This document shows, piece after piece, positions 1-12,006 of a stretch of DNA of 64,000 bases. Origin of the DNA: Lumbricus terrestris (Eukaryota; Annelida; Clitellata; Crassiclitellata; Lumbricidae); contig OX457037.1 in the NCBI GenBank assembly GCA_949752735.1, positions 70,401,829-70,465,828 of the forward strand, in the 5' to 3' direction. Made by a program: the position numbers and the translations under genes. A model generated the notes under the pieces. That model was given only the letters and a program-made list of their open reading frames with translations, did not search any database and had not been told where the DNA came from. Position 1 is the stretch's first letter. The number at the start of each line of letters is the position of its first letter.

Positions 1-180
1 ACACTAGTTGAGAAGTCTTGGATTAGTTTCACAGCCCGTTACGACAGATCATTCACCACTTTGACATACCGCACATATATATCAGCTTCTTGGTTATTGG
101 GATCATTATGCCATTCACTAACAGTTTTTCCTAGCCATGCTGCAGTCGGCGCCAATTTCCATGCTGTGAAACAAGAACCA

Positions 181-1134
181 TTATTTTGGCCCAATAAGGG
201 ATGATATCTTTGTACTGTGGCTCAGAATAGGAAACGTTGGATGGCCCCTTTCAAACTGTCTTGGTCTAGGAATTCGGAGCAATGTTCGAGCAACCTGCTG
301 TCTTTTTGAAGAGGAAAGCCTATTTGAAAAGAGAGAGAATAATTCTTCTGTTAAGTACCAGAAGTGCCTTTCTAAGGCTTTCATGGCTGCATTGGCAACT
401 TGTGGATCATGCTTGCAATACCTGTTCAAGTCATGCCATATATAGCTTGAGATCATTATACGCTGCATCGGCCCCAATGGACGAAGAGAGCCACTTTTCG
501 ACATGATCTTTGGTCTTCTAAGAATTGCACATCTTCCAGAATCATGGTTTTAGTCCTACATCAGTCATGCTGTATAATAGCAATGGCATTCTCATTTGCT
601 ATGTCTAAGAGTAGACCAATACATTTGAGAGAGCTTTCACTCTCAACTGGGAAGTTCTTCCTTGTCCTAAGTTTGCGAAGATTTTCGTATTGCACAATCA
701 AGTTATTGAGTTTTGTTTTGGAATGTCCCGCTATGATAGGCGTCGCAGGAATAACAGATTGCTCCCAAAATTCTTCTGCCTTCATGACAATTTTTTTTAT
801 AACATCTAATCTCTTTTATCTTTCTGCACGGGTCCACGATTGAGAAAAACAAAGTACCGGGTAGCGAAGCACATACCCGTTGGTGGGCAGTTGAGATCCT
901 TTTTCGGGGTCAAATCTTGCAGTAAACCACCTATGAGCCACGTTTCAGGCACTTCTCTATAATCTTTTCTAAGTAATGGGCGGTTTGGTGTGGATGAAAT
1001 ATTGGAGGAACTACTTCCTGATGTGGTTCTTTTTTCATATATTCACTCCTTGCTGCCATGGTTACAGCCTCTAAAAGGTAAAGCAAAAATTTTACAATTT
1101 GCTGCCATATTGTCAATGTCCGTTTTGAACACAA
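181..1134 (-). pseudogene. Decayed transposase-like gene remnant, hAT-like 'WYLTEEL' family
   Basis: Minus-strand open pieces at 1134-931, 785-561 and 504-181 read in order as parts of one decayed protein. The most distal piece contains HFWYLTEELFSLFSN, the same motif type as the remnants inside the 2.1-kb elements at 9910 and 28242 (FWYLSEELVAFAFFD and HWYLSEELVTFAFFD). The middle piece (FWEQSVIPATP... LNNLIVQYENLRKL... LLLDIAN) resembles the N-terminal region of repeat-encoded proteins common in invertebrates. The central catalytic region seen in the 9910 element (CFDTT) is absent, which fits an internal deletion. Pieces are in different frames with stops between them, so no intact protein can be made. 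Family assignment is from motif memory, not a search. Confidence 0.45.
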
Positions 1135-1419
1135 AACTACTTTTTAGGTGGGCGGGGGTCAAAACATGGCCTACAGACCTGAAAATTTTCTGGCAATTGT
1201 GTTTCAGTAATAGTAACAATATGGCCTGGGTGCACAAGGAACATTCTAAAAAAAATTTGGCAATGACCTAAGCACTGCACATTGCACTTTTTTAGTAAAG
1301 CGCAGAAGAAAGCAGCATAGCTCAAGCACAAAATGCAATTTGCCTAGTGAGAAGGCGTAGTAATTTTTCAGGTTTTAAACATGTTATTATTAGCTCTGAG
1401 ATGAACATTTCCATCTAAA

Positions 1420-1735
1420 ATGGGTCACTACTTTTTTAATATTACACCACTTTCTTGTACCCAATTAGACCTGCCCAAGGAACAATAAGTGTACCAAAAG
1501 AAATATTTATGAGAAAATAAGACCTCATTCGGAATGTTGGTGACTTTGCAGAATAAATTAATTACACGCAGGACACAGATGAAAACACGAAACATTTTAT
1601 ATCTATCTCTATATATTTATTATATATTACTGTTCTCTAACTACTACAGTCCAAGAATTATTGGATTATTATTACCGATCAAGACAACAAGGCAAAACAT
1701 GCAGTTTGTAAATAAAAAGATATGTTAGATGTTAT
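1420..1735. repeat. Dispersed repeat, second copy at about 52324-52625
   Basis: The stretch from the TATTACACCA word through GCAGAATAAATTAATTAC and the following ACACAGATGAAA recurs with moderate divergence at 52324-52625 in the same orientation. It probably forms the flank of the decayed transposase remnant to its left. No coding potential is seen. Confidence 0.6.
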
Positions 1736-1744
1736 CTGTGATGC

Positions 1745-2115
1745 AGTGCTCATGGAACAGCTTATTCACGAGCGCTGGCGGCTTATTCACGAGCCCTGGC
1801 AGCTGCTTATTCACGAGCGCTGTGTCTAGTCAGAAGGATTGTCCAAAAGAGTAGTCAGAACGAGGTCGTAGTCCGGTTACACAAAAATAGCCGTTAGGGT
1901 GGGTGGCATTCAGGTCGAAAATTCAAAGGTGAAGATTGGGTTAATTGGTGCGAGAGAACCTAAAGATTAAGACTTTAGTTTAATTGGAGACTCGAAAGTC
2001 ACAGGAGTGATGGATAGAGGAGCCTTGGGAAGGTGATGATGGGTGACCGGAAAGGATGGAGGAGGAACGGGAAAAGAGCGGTTATTCAGAAGGCAGATCA
2101 TTGCAAAAGTGAAGG
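1745..2115. repeat. Dispersed repeat with TTATTCACGAGCGCTG words, second copy at 9310-9660
   Basis: Two to three tandem copies of a roughly 25-bp word containing TTATTCACGAGCGCTG start this repeat. The rest (GAGTAGTC..., GTCGAAAATT, GGAGTGATGGATAGAGGA, CAGAAGGCAGATCATT) is shared with 9310-9660. A related word (TTATTCACGAGTGCCACTCC) occurs inside the 9910 element near 10390. No ORF of interest. Confidence 0.55.
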
Positions 2116-2506
2116 GATCGAAGGGGGACCGAACAGGCGCTATAGAAGTCTAAACGTTGGATTAATCACTAAGATGCATCGTTTTTGAGTGACGCTATAG
2201 AAAAGTAAAGCTTAAGAGTCATTTCATTCATATCATGCAGTTTTCCCAGTGGAGTGATAGAAACTAAAACGTCGGATTCATTGCTAAGATGTTGTTTTAC
2301 TATGAGATTATGGAAATTCGTTGCATTTTGATCGATTTCAGGTATAGCCTATCAGGCTATCACCCAGTGTTTTCAGCGGCGCTAGAGAAGATGGAACTCG
2401 GATATAGTGCTAAGACAGTTGCGCTACAGAAATTTGAGACTTTAAGCGTCAGATTAGAATCTTATATATTAGCAGCGATGTCCAAGCATAACCACAACCA
2501 TATTGC

Positions 2507-2930
2507 CGGTGTCACAAAATAAAGTCTCCCCGAAATAGAGTCTCCCTTGCTGATACAGAGTCTCCGGTGGGGGAAAGACTTTGTATCGGAACAAAGTCTC
2601 CCCATCGACATAGAATCTCCACTCTACGATACAAAGTCTCTCCCTACTAAAAATCGCGATTTCCGGACTAAAAGTGTATGTTTTCATAAATAAATGACTT
2701 TGTGTCCATTAGTGGAATCGGAGATTAATAAATTTGAAGCGATAATGAGAATCTTTTGAAGTAAGCTTAAATGTTTTATACTAATGAGCGTAATTATTCT
2801 AGCATAGTTATAGGCCTAGCATCACCGGATGTCGGGCCACTTATGTCGTCAAATCGCAGCGGTGATATTAGGCTCAGATAGACAATCCATGCATGAATCA
2901 AATTAATCGTTAGGCGTTTGCAGCTTCTCA
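2507..2930. repeat. 'AAAGTCTCCCC' dispersed element, left part
   Basis: The left end CCGGTGTCACAAAATAAAG is followed by a dense set of AAAGTCTCC / GGAGACT words that can fold on themselves, then AT-rich sequence. A close copy lies at 24977-25350 and a shorter relative at 33666-33877. The terminal GGTGTCACGAAA is also shared with the small TIR element at 3130-3593. No right end is visible here, so this copy looks truncated. Confidence 0.6.
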
Positions 2931-2989
2931 CCTTCGGCGCTAACAATATGAGCACCCACAGCAAAATGTTCTGGTTGCGCCCCTGACAC

Positions 2990-3652
2990 CCACCCTATCT
3001 GCAATGGGTGCCGCGGACCTTTGTTACTCTGGACGACGTCCAAGTCAGTATTGATTGCTTGTTTGTGCGATCCATTCATGCTATGTGGGGGGTCGAAAGA
3101 CTAACTGAGCACCCCAGTCTCTTGTTAGCCCGGTGACACGAAACGGAGTATCCCCCCTGAAAGCTATCCGGGACTCGGAGGATGAATTAATCTATCCCCC
3201 GGATGGAATTAACCGGCCTATACTATCCGGGGGATAAGCCATTCTATCCCGTTTTTTGAACAATGCGTATAATTAAATTTTTTATGCTTTAATCAAAATT
3301 TAAAGTGACTCTAATTGTTTTAAGTGTCTTAAGCAATGTACATAGAAAGGCAACTCGAATGTTTTTAGTGACTTTGAGTTTTCTTAAGTGATTTAAATGT
3401 TCTAAGTGCTCTAAAACCAAAGTCACACAAATTTATCTAGTAGGAATAAACATACCTGTTAGTGTCATTGTTCAAAACAAAGCAGATGAAAATTAATTTG
3501 CACAAACGAAATACACGTTGGAAGTGACTTTTTCGACTTTTCTCATTTGGGGGATATGATTAATACGGGGGATACTCTATTTCGTGACACCGGTAGCTAG
3601 CTGATTCACCGTTGTACCAGGTTAGACCCGGCACCCATTGCAGATAGGGTGG
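2990..3652. mobile_element. TIR element bounded by CCCACCCTATCTGCAATGGG
   Basis: The word CCCACCCTATCTGCAATGGG at the left (about 2992) recurs as its reverse complement at the right (about 3628-3650), giving terminal inverted repeats of about 25 bp around a 660-bp unit. No clear target duplication is seen. Another small TIR element (3130-3593) sits inside it, so most of the interior is a later insertion. No coding capacity. Confidence 0.55.
3130..3593. mobile_element. 464-bp nonautonomous TIR element, 4-bp TAGC direct repeat
   Basis: The left end CCGGTGACACGAAACGGAGT and the right end (reverse complement CCGGTGTCACGAAATAGAGT) form imperfect inverted termini. Both are followed inward by runs of ATCCCCC. 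TAGC flanks both sides (3126-3129 and 3594-3597) as a possible target duplication. The interior is AT-rich and non-coding. Confidence 0.6.
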
Positions 3653-3794
3653 GAGTCGACAAGTGTGCTACTGTCTCCTTGATACCGGCGTTGCCGTTAT
3701 CGCAGCACCATCGTCAGAAAAGAAACCTGCAAATAACACAACTGTATTATTTGGCCAAAATTAGGTTACATTAATCTATCACAGTTATTTTTTC

Positions 3795-4174
3795 GGTACT
3801 TGTCGGTTAATTCACCGCCACACACAGATACCAAGCGTTGTTGCTTTTAATCAATCCAACTATCCAACTTCTAGTTTGACGAGAGTCGTTTCCATCGATC
3901 CAGCTTCTGTTTAGGCAAGAATTTGTTTGATAAATCCCGCTTCTATTTCGTCAGTAGACTAAATATTTGTCATCAATATAACTTCTATTTAATTTAACAT
4001 TATTGTTCATCAATCCAGCTTCAATTTCAGCAAGAATGACTGCACCAACCCTATCCCTAACCATAACCGACCCTCATGGCGCATAACCTGAGCCCTAACC
4101 GACCCTCACGACGCCTAACATGAGCCCCTAACTGACCATCACTGTGTGTGGCGGTGAATTAACCGACAAGTACC
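3795..4174. mobile_element. 380-bp foldback element, 33-bp perfect TIRs, 8-bp TSD
   Basis: The first 33 bases (starting GGTACTTGTCGGTTAATTCA) are repeated exactly in reverse complement at 4142-4174. The octamer ATTTTTTC occurs immediately outside both ends (3787-3794 and 4175-4182), a perfect 8-bp target duplication. The interior carries several copies of the CAATCCAGCTTC word found in other foldback elements of this window, followed by a CCCTAACC / GACCCTCA short tandem region. There is no ORF, so movement would depend on an enzyme encoded elsewhere. Confidence 0.8.
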
Positions 4175-4484
4175 ATTTTTTCTGATAACTTTGGTCTAAT
4201 AACAAATTCAGAAAAATTAAAGATATTGAAATCTTTTCAAATTTAAATGTAGGCTAAACATAAGTCCACATATTATAAGTTCATGCTGATCGATATAGGG
4301 TCTTCTCAAAAAAATAAGCGAAATATAAGTAGGCTACCCACCATAATAAGCATCCTTTGAAGTGCAATCAGCGTCGCAAAGATAAAAACAGGATCAAGGT
4401 AGGCCCTATTTTATATCTTAAATAGAACGTGGATGAGTGATAAAACGCCTAAGAAATGGAAGCGGACTTTTTGAATGAACGAGA

Positions 4485-5323
4485 GTTCCGTTTGGTATGG
4501 TAAACAGCGGAAAAACTTTTGTCAGGGCTATTAACATTGTGCTGCAACCTTTGAAGAACTTTACCGAATCATATGTTGATGATGTGGCTGTGCATTCAAT
4601 GTCGTGGAATGAACATGTTGAACACAAAGTTATTTTTAGCACAAATCACGAAACACAATTTAACTTTGAATTTGTCTAAATTTGAATTTGGGAAACCCGA
4701 AACAAAATTCATTGGGTAGATTGTGGGTTCGGGCCAAGGTCAAGGCAATGGTAGACATGCCTCGGCCGACGACTAAAACACAGCTGAGACGTGTTTTAGT
4801 TTTAGGTTTAATGAATTACTATCGACAATTTGTGCACAACTTTGCAAGCATGGCAAAACCATTCACATATGTCACAGGGAAGAATAAACCAGAAAGCTTG
4901 AATTGGAATGAAAAACAGCAGAAGGCATTTGATAAACTGAAACATGCATTGTGTTCTGATGTTATTTTTAAAAAATTTCAGTTGGGTCAACTGGTAAACC
5001 TTTATTTATTATGACAGCAGCGATGGAGCAGTGGGGGTCGTTTGACTCAATGTGATAGTTCGGGTTCTGAAAGGCCTGTGTATTTGCTTAGTCAAAAGCT
5101 AACAGCCACACAGGAAAATTGGGAGGCTTATGCCATTGTTTGGGCATGCACGTGACACATCACAGTTTATAGCGACCATAATCTTTTGACATACATCACC
5201 ATGGCTATGTCAAAACCAGCTAAGCTTTGTAGATGGTGCTTGTCATTGCAGGCTTTTGTCCTTGAGATAAAATACAAGAAAGATAAGTTTTGAGTTGTGG
5301 CCGATTGTTTATCTCGATTGTAG
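4485..5323 (+). pseudogene. Gypsy-type LTR retrotransposon pol fragment (RT to RNase H)
   Basis: The fragment begins with the reverse transcriptase signature VPFGMVNSG. It continues through the catalytic YVDD box (YVDDVAVHS), then MPRPTTKTQLRRVL and MNYYRQFVHNFA, the connection region typical of Gypsy/Ty3 elements. After a stop near 5014 an RNase H-like part follows in other frames (YSDHNLLTY, then VVADCLSRL) and ends at 5323. There are several frameshifts and an internal deletion between the YVDD region and the next conserved block. No LTR, gag, protease or integrase is seen nearby. It is a dead remnant, unrelated in position to the minus-strand pol fragment that follows. Confidence 0.85.
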
Positions 5324-5432
5324 GAAAGTTGGTAAGGCTAAAGATGTATGTAGTAAGTACGTATGTGAAGTATAATTATATGCATGTTGCGCTTCTGAGT
5401 GGATTCCCTTGAAGAAGCGGAATAAATATCTG

Positions 5433-5461
5433 AAATGAATGAATGAATGAATGAATGAATG
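5433..5461. repeat. (GAAT)n microsatellite after a retroposon-like tail
   Basis: About six GAAT units follow the sequence GAAGCGGAATAAATATCTG, which resembles the 3' tail of a SINE or LINE. Confidence 0.6.
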
Positions 5462-5631
5462 TAGAGGTAGTTATTTTGATTTGAATATTTTATGTTGCGT
5501 TTAATACAGCCAGTTTACTGATAATTTATTTTATTGTTTGTAAACTTTTAAAGAATATAAGAGGTAGTGTCATATGTATACTGAATAGATATGCATGCAC
5601 TGATAAGAGTGTGTCATTGACTATATATAGG

Positions 5632-6711
5632 CTACACCTCCTCTCGCACCTTGGATGGATCAACCGCAATTCCAGCCGCCGATACAAGGTGTCCCAAGAA
5701 TCGGACTTTTCGTCTTAGAAGGTGACATTTGCTCGGCTTCAGCTTCATATTTGCTGCTCGAAGCCGCCGAAAAAACACTGATTCCATCCTCTCCAAATGC
5801 TGATGACATGAATTTCCGAATATAATCACATCAGAGTTGTTTGGTGGACCAAACGACTTTCGAAATTTAATCCAGACAGTACTATATCCATCAATCGTTG
5901 AAAGGTCGCCGGTTCATTACACAGCCCAAAAGGCATTACTGTCCACCGTATAGCCCTCATCGAGTCACAAAAACCGTTTTATCCGCGTTCGATGTGGTCA
6001 TAGTCACTTGATGTTATCCACTGCGCAAATCGAGAGTGTGAACCATTCAGCTCAAGGGAGTGCATCAAAACACTCATCCGTTCGTGGCAGCGGGTAGGAA
6101 TCCTTTTTGGTCTTGTCGTTTATCTGGTGGTATTCGATACAGAACCTCAGTGCACCGTTCTTCTTCTTAGCAAGATCGACATTGGCCGCCCACTCGCTCA
6201 CCGCGGGCTCTATTTCACTGGCCTTCAGCATTTCGAAGTGTTGCCTCTCTACGGAGGCTTGGTACTACAGCGGATGTCTCCGTAAAGGCTGTCTCGGTGT
6301 CTCACTGGCCGACTTGATCACATCTCAATACGATGTAGTAGTTCTTCCCAAATCCGTTTCTGATGTGGAAAATACATCCTTATACTGTTCCAGCAAATGT
6401 TTCAGACCCTCTTTCGCCTCTCGTGGTGTATCTTCTGGAATATCTTCCATTAGTTTCTCTAGTACTACCTGGTCGAGTCCAGCTTTCTCCTGGTTAAATT
6501 CTCCGTCTTCTTCTACAATTTGCACCGGTTGTAATTTGTTTATCAGGAGATCTTTATTCAGTGTCGCCGGTTGCGCTCCTAGATTCACCACTCGGACTTG
6601 TGTCGACTCGGCTCGGTCGTCCATTACCACAAGAGCGACATGAACGCCGGGCAGGATATCAGCCGTCTCCGTCATCCAACTCGGAGCCGTAGTCGCTAGG
6701 TCTCCATACAC
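5632..6711 (-). pseudogene. Gypsy-type pol fragment, protease/RT junction to RT
   Basis: Read on the minus strand, the first part (6711-6325) is a 128-residue open stretch. It contains a region that in Gypsy elements lies between protease and reverse transcriptase, ending in EGLKHLLEQYKDVFSTSETD. The middle (about 6320-5830) carries RT motifs with breaks, including RFCIEYHQIND and SYPLPRTDE. The last part (5829-5632) has KLKPSKCHLL and VRFLGHLVS, typical of the end of the RT domain. Stops and frameshifts separate the parts. A 250-bp piece of this element reappears inside a minisatellite at 14207-14463 and again at 60348-60604. Confidence 0.85.
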
Positions 6712-7256
6712 CGTCTTGCTAGAAGCCTATAGCCCGTAGGCTCCGACCAGGAGAAATTTAAAGAAACTGTTATTGTTGTTTATAGTAGCCAAATGGGTCA
6801 ATATGCTGACAAAAATATTATCCTAATTACCGCTAGTTATCCTAAGGAAATTTTGATTGCAATGTAAGCGTCCGTAATAACGGACGTCGGGGACTAGCCC
6901 AGAGTTGACGTTTCCTGTAGCAAGTCTCAAAGCGTCATTGTTCCAACAATTGCCTCCGTCACTGCATTACTTGTAATATGAAGTACATGTAAGCATCAGC
7001 ATGAAATTTATTCAGACTATAGCGACTGATTATTTCGACAAGAATCTTGTAGACTTTTGCACTTCTGGCATGAGTCTCGGTAAGACGGTGCATGAAGCCT
7101 ACTTGAGGAAACTGTACCCATCAGTTTGCCTTTAAACCCATAGCAGCCAGGTGGAAAGAACTAGTAGGGCCTATTATGCTTCACGGTAGGCCTGCTGATG
7201 ATATGCTGGCGTGACCTCTTTGTTGTAAAAGGCTTCTACCCCCTTCCGCGATGGTA

Positions 7257-7711
7257 CCGGTGTAAAGGTTTCAGATTACCCCCTCCTAAACATTACCCCC
7301 CTGAAAACTGTATTTTGCATCAATCGTGGCATTTATTGCACCAAAAATATCAGAAAAATCATCCCGCTTCTTGTTTTATTTTTAAGATTTTCATCCGTCA
7401 TCCCAATTCGTGGTTTGTTATCAATATTTTCATCTATAACTAAAATACTAATCGCCGCTGAAGTTACAATGGAGAAATGGCTTCGAGGCTATTATTTTTT
7501 TCAATCAAAAAATTGATAACATACCACGAAGTGGGATGACGGATGAAATTCTTCAGACCAAAACAAGAAGCGGGATGATTTTTCTGATTTTCTTAGTGCA
7601 ATAAATGCGACGATTGATGCAAATCTAGTTTCCGGGGGGTAATCTGAAACCGGTTTCAAGTTACCGGGGGGTAATGTTTAGGAGGGGGTAATTTGAAACC
7701 TTTACACCGGG
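7257..7711. mobile_element. 455-bp palindromic element, GTGTAAAGGTTTCAGATTACC termini
   Basis: The left arm begins CCGGTGTAAAGGTTTCAGAT and continues with TACCCCC words. The right arm is its reverse complement and ends CCTTTACACCGG. The arms extend inward through TGCATCAATCGTGGCATTTA and CATCCCGCTTCTTGTTTT, so almost the whole element folds into a long hairpin. Relatives form a cluster at 15263-16160 and 61403-62300. No coding capacity and no clear target duplication. Confidence 0.75.
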
Positions 7712-8040
7712 CTCAATCTCTGTCCTTCGTATTTTAAGCCGACCTCCCCGACGTTGGTTTTGGGTCATTTTCTGATTTACCCTGTTTTGCACTTGATTCA
7801 AGTTGCGCCCACCCTGTATACTGTATAGGATATAAACCTCTATGTATAGTTTCGAGTGCATGAACGTGTGGTATGGTGGACGAAGGTAGTGTGCAAGGAT
7901 AGTCACACAGCCAGAGGAAAGTCATGTCTGTTTTTCAAACTTTCATGTTCCTCTTGTACAATCAAGGCATGGGCGGTGTTGATAGTCAGATCGGCACGAT
8001 GTTTGTTACATGATATGAGTCTGAACCGTCAGGGGTGACC

Positions 8041-8620
8041 GGACAAAATGGTAGCGAACAAAATGGTACGGACAAAATGGTACGGACAAAATGGTACGGA
8101 CAAAATGGTATGGATGAAATGAAAGCTGGATTAGTGAATTTTTATATATGAAATAGAAGCTGGTTTAATGAAAAGACGAATGTGAAATGGAGGGTGGATG
8201 AAGGCTATGCATGCATGGATATTATTATATATGTAATGGAAACTGGATTGATGAGAATAACGCTTTAGATATAGAAGCTGTATCAGGGTATTTTCATAGC
8301 TGAAATAGAAGTTGGATTAATGAAAGCTGCATTACAAATGAAGGTTGATTAAAGAAATCTTATGGCCGAAATTGAAGCTGGATACATCATGAAACACATG
8401 AACGAAAGACATCAATTCAGCTTCCATTTCTCAAGCATTTTTTTCGCCAATCCAGCCTCTTTTTCTCAAGCTTTTTTCTTCACTAGAGCTCTACTTCAGC
8501 CATAAAAAACCATCCACTATCTATTTCAGCAATAAAATATCCTCATCCAGCTTCCATTTAAGCATACCGTTTTGGCCGTACCATTTTGTACGTACCATTT
8601 TGTCCGCTACCATTTTGTCC
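8041..8620. mobile_element. 580-bp foldback element with GGACAAAATGGTAGCG termini
   Basis: The first 16 bases GGACAAAATGGTAGCG are repeated exactly in reverse complement at 8605-8620. Each end continues with further tandem ACAAAATGGTACGG words. The interior consists of direct copies of AGCTGGATTAATGAAA on the left and inverted copies (CATCCAGCTTCCATTT) on the right. The same interior word is found in foldback elements with quite different ends at 3795, 16169, 23910 and 42889. No target duplication was found. Confidence 0.75.
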
Positions 8621-9909
8621 TAGAACGAGTCAGGCAATGGGAATTCTGATATAAAATCAGTCTACATGTTTCACATAACTTGGTATCTCTTTCAAAGTTA
8701 ACCAAGGCAGCGATAGTTTGACTTCAGGCAACAGATGACTGCAAGTGTACACAAGTGTCATGGAGTACCACCCAGTACTCAATGATGTGGCGTACCATCC
8801 GTTTAAGGTCAACGTGCTGTTGCAGTACTGTAAACCTGATGTACGATGCGATGGTAACAGTAATTAGAATGTAACAGGAAACACAAACTGTCATTGCAAG
8901 GATTGAGAAATGTGATGCAAAACTTTATACTGGTAGCCACAGGTACTATTACAATGCATAAAACGCTCGTGATAAGCTGGTGCCGTGCATTTTGCATTAG
9001 ATAAATGGAGATAATTAGCTCATATAAAACATAAATGTTACAAATCATCAAAAACATTCACCAACCCTTCTATGAAATACGAAGGAGGCTTGATTCTGCA
9101 ATGGTAACCTAAGCACTGGGCTAGTGCCCGACGTCCGTTATGGAAAGCACTCATATTGTAGCAGGAATCAATAAACAAGTTCCCAGCCATGTTACTGCAC
9201 CAAGTTGTTGAGATTACTGAAACTCTTAAACACCATTATATACACATTATACAGCTTAACACTACTGATTAACAATCGTAATCGTAATGTCCAAACTTCT
9301 AAAGCTACGCGCGGGGCACTAGCCTATTCACGAGCGCTGCGATGAGTCAAACGGGGTGTCCGCAACAGCAAGAGTAGTCCAAATGAATGCCAGGTCGGTT
9401 GTCACATTGTCATAGGCGGAACAGCTACAGTAACTGAGGCGGATGTCGTCTGGGGTCGAGAATTGGAAAGTGGAGGATCAGAAGAGACAGACCTACTGTA
9501 CAGGTTCTTGAAGAGCATTTACATCAATTTCGAATGAAAAGTCCTAGGTGTGATTGATAGAGGAACCTGAGGATTAAGGTGATGGTGTGTGATTAGTAAT
9601 GATGGCGGAGGAACTGAAAGCGAGCGGAATTCAGAAGGCAGATCATTCCAAAGGTGTGGTGCAGTGTTAGATATAGCTCGGCTGGAGAACATGAGATGAC
9701 TTGTAACTGGCGGGCGAGCAAGACTGAGGAATACGGATGATCGGGTAGAGCGCTTTGGTCGGATGATGAAGAATTCGCGAAGCTATCTGGGCTGAAACTT
9801 GAAAGTATTGTATGGAGTTGTAGGTCGAGGAGAGAACTTGGAAGTGGATATGCTCAGGGATTACAAATATCACTGACTGCATGTTGTCTATTGTATGCAA
9901 CATGGGCCT

Positions 9910-12006
9910 TAGTGTGGTCCTTAGCTCCACGTAAAAATATTTTTTTGAGAATTTTAAACGGGGCACCCTCCTAACTTATACCTTTAGGCTAAAAAATATT
10001 AACACTGAAAATTTTGGCAGATTTTTTGAGTTTTAGGGGTCGCTACCGGACATAACATATATCAATGTAAAGACACAGGCGAAACATGGAAAATCGTATA
10101 TTGCACACTATTACTAGTGTACATCACAGTACATGTATGGTTGAATGCACAAATTCAAATAAATTCTGGTGGGCAATGGACCGTGGTGGAGGTGGGCTAG
10201 TGGCCTGTGGACTGGTTTACTAGCTATTTTGGTCAAAACTAATAAGCGGACATAAAAAAGAAAATTCTAGTCAATGCTTCCATTATTGCATCAGTCGTTT
10301 GCGACGATAGGTATGTTTCTTCACAACCAAAATAGCAGACTCTGCATCTGATCCTCATTATTTGTTTTAAGCTTGTTATAGGCCTACTTATTCACGAGTG
10401 CCACTCCACACTTTGTAATGTCATTCACAACTTTCACTGAGTTCGAAGTGGCCTAATCTAATATGAAGTTCCCAACGTTTGAACATGTATATCAGCGTCT
10501 TGATGGAAAAAACGTGAAAAATCTCGTGTTTCCATGACAAAATCTTCCAGTTGCATTGAGCTTATTACAGCAGGTACCAAGGCTCTTCTTTGTAGTGGAT
10601 GTTCGATCCAAGTTTTGTCCAGAGTAGTACCCATTTGGGGCTTGGTATAAATGGAAGCCCAATAGGCCCCATAAATCAAAGAACGCAAAAGCCACCAATT
10701 CCTCTGAAAGATACCAAAAGTCATCTAAACATTTCTTCAGTGCAACGTCTGCAACTCCACTATTTATTTCCCTGTATTTTCTCAATGTCCTTAAAGATCT
10801 ACACTGTACAGGTCAAGTCGAGGAGTAGGCCAATAGATGGTGCATACGGTGCTTGAAGCCAGACTTTGACGTATAGCAACCAGATGTCAGCTATACCCTT
10901 TATTCTCTTCTTGTTGACTTTAATTATTTCTTGAACATCCATAATCTTAACACTGTATATGATGCTCTTGCCGATCAACCTCGCTCTGTGCAGCCCAGCT
11001 GAAAAATCACTATGTCCTTACCCTTCGGTGAACCACTGCCTCCAACTTAATTTAGGTCTATGTGATAGCGACATGCACTCTACAACAAATCCTTGTCCAG
11101 CTTCTGTTCCAACAGGATGCAGGCACCATTTCCAAGTCTCTGTTCACTGATGTGGTGTCAAAGCACATAGATTTGATTTGATCAGTAATGCCCCAAGTCA
11201 TAACCGCTTCATACACTGCAGACACTGAAGATTTTCTTGTCCCGATGATAACTTCTGTAAACCGAGGACCTGGTCAAAGCCCACCCTAGAAATGAGGACA
11301 TGAAGACGGTCTACTTTTTCTTTACCGCAGTCTGCAGATGTCTTCCAAAAACTTTCCATCCCAGTGAATTATTGGAGGAACTCCTGGTTGGCATTCAGCT
11401 TTCAAGTTTTCATAAATTTTTGGCCGATTCTTTATTCACTGCTTATTGCTTAAGGGTTGAAGAGCAATTGAGATTGAACTCTGCGGGATCATTGCCAAGA
11501 CATTGTAGTGCAAAAGACAGTAGGCCTACAAGTGTTGCATTTCTGTTACTCACTTTCGCCGTGGCATTGTCAAGACTTTGGCCTATTGCCAACTTTGTGT
11601 ACTCTTTGACAATAGCGAAATTATGCAGTATACACGAAAAAACCAAAATGAAGCGAAATTGCCGCCAAAAGATGCAATGGCTGTGAATGCATTATAGAAA
11701 AATGTCAATAAAATAAGTAAGTAGGTGGCAACCATGGTGTCGGAGATGTTAATAAATATGTGAGTAGATGTCTATCAAATTCTATTATAGCGATTAACAT
11801 GGCTGGAAAGCATATCAATGGAAATTACGCATAGTGGACCACAAAGCCCAAATTACTTCTAACCTTGAACTTTAACCTCTGGTAGTGACCCCTAAATGTC
11901 CTCAGATTCTCTCAAAAAATGTTCTCAATTTTTTTCTCATCAATAGAAACCAACTTAGAGGGTGCCCCGTTATAAAATCAAACTTTTAAAAATAAGAAGC
12001 ACCCTA
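9910..12006 (-). mobile_element. 2.1-kb hAT-like transposon copy 1, 8-bp TSD, defective
   Basis: The element starts TAGTGTGGTCCTT and ends with the reverse complement of TAGGGTGCTTCTT. The octamer ATGGGCCT flanks both ends (9902-9909 and 12007-12014), a perfect 8-bp duplication as made by hAT transposases. Subterminal blocks (GGGGCACCCTC near both ends) are also inverted. A minus-strand transposase remnant occupies the middle. A second full copy with a different target lies at 28242-30331, and the right part recurs at 57803-58573. Confidence 0.85.
10458..11380 (-). pseudogene. Broken transposase remnant of the hAT-like element (copy 1)
   Basis: Read on the minus strand, recognisable blocks appear in several frames and in the expected order. 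First comes VGFDQVLGLQKLSSGQ, then MCFDTTSVN (probable catalytic aspartate). After a frameshift follow LLEQKLDKDLL, an in-frame stop, and SACRYH. Near the end come VADVALKKCL and FWYLSEELVAFAFFD, corresponding to the C-terminal region. The copy at 28242 shares the same frameshift and the same TAG after KDLL, so the damage preceded the spread of these copies. The assignment rests on motif recognition and the 8-bp target duplication. Confidence 0.65.

Larger units (their letters stand above)
6878..9140. repeat. 2.26-kb interval bracketed by a 25-bp inverted repeat
   Basis: The 25 bases at 6878-6902 (TAACGGACGTCGGGGACTAG...) recur in reverse complement at 9116-9140 with one mismatch. The interval could be one TIR element that has received the insertions at 7257-7711 and 8041-8620. 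It could also be two solo copies of a small repeat in opposite orientation. No target duplication is apparent. Outside those two elements the interval holds no coding region I can support. Confidence 0.45.

Noticed and set aside
4030..4140. Telomere-like CCCTAACC repeats
   Set aside because: Only a few irregular words inside a small foldback element; not a telomeric array.
11300..11686. 128-residue plus-strand frame, repeated at 57867-58253
   Set aside because: It is antisense to the hAT-like transposase remnant, where recognisable motifs lie on the other strand; its conservation only reflects the duplication.
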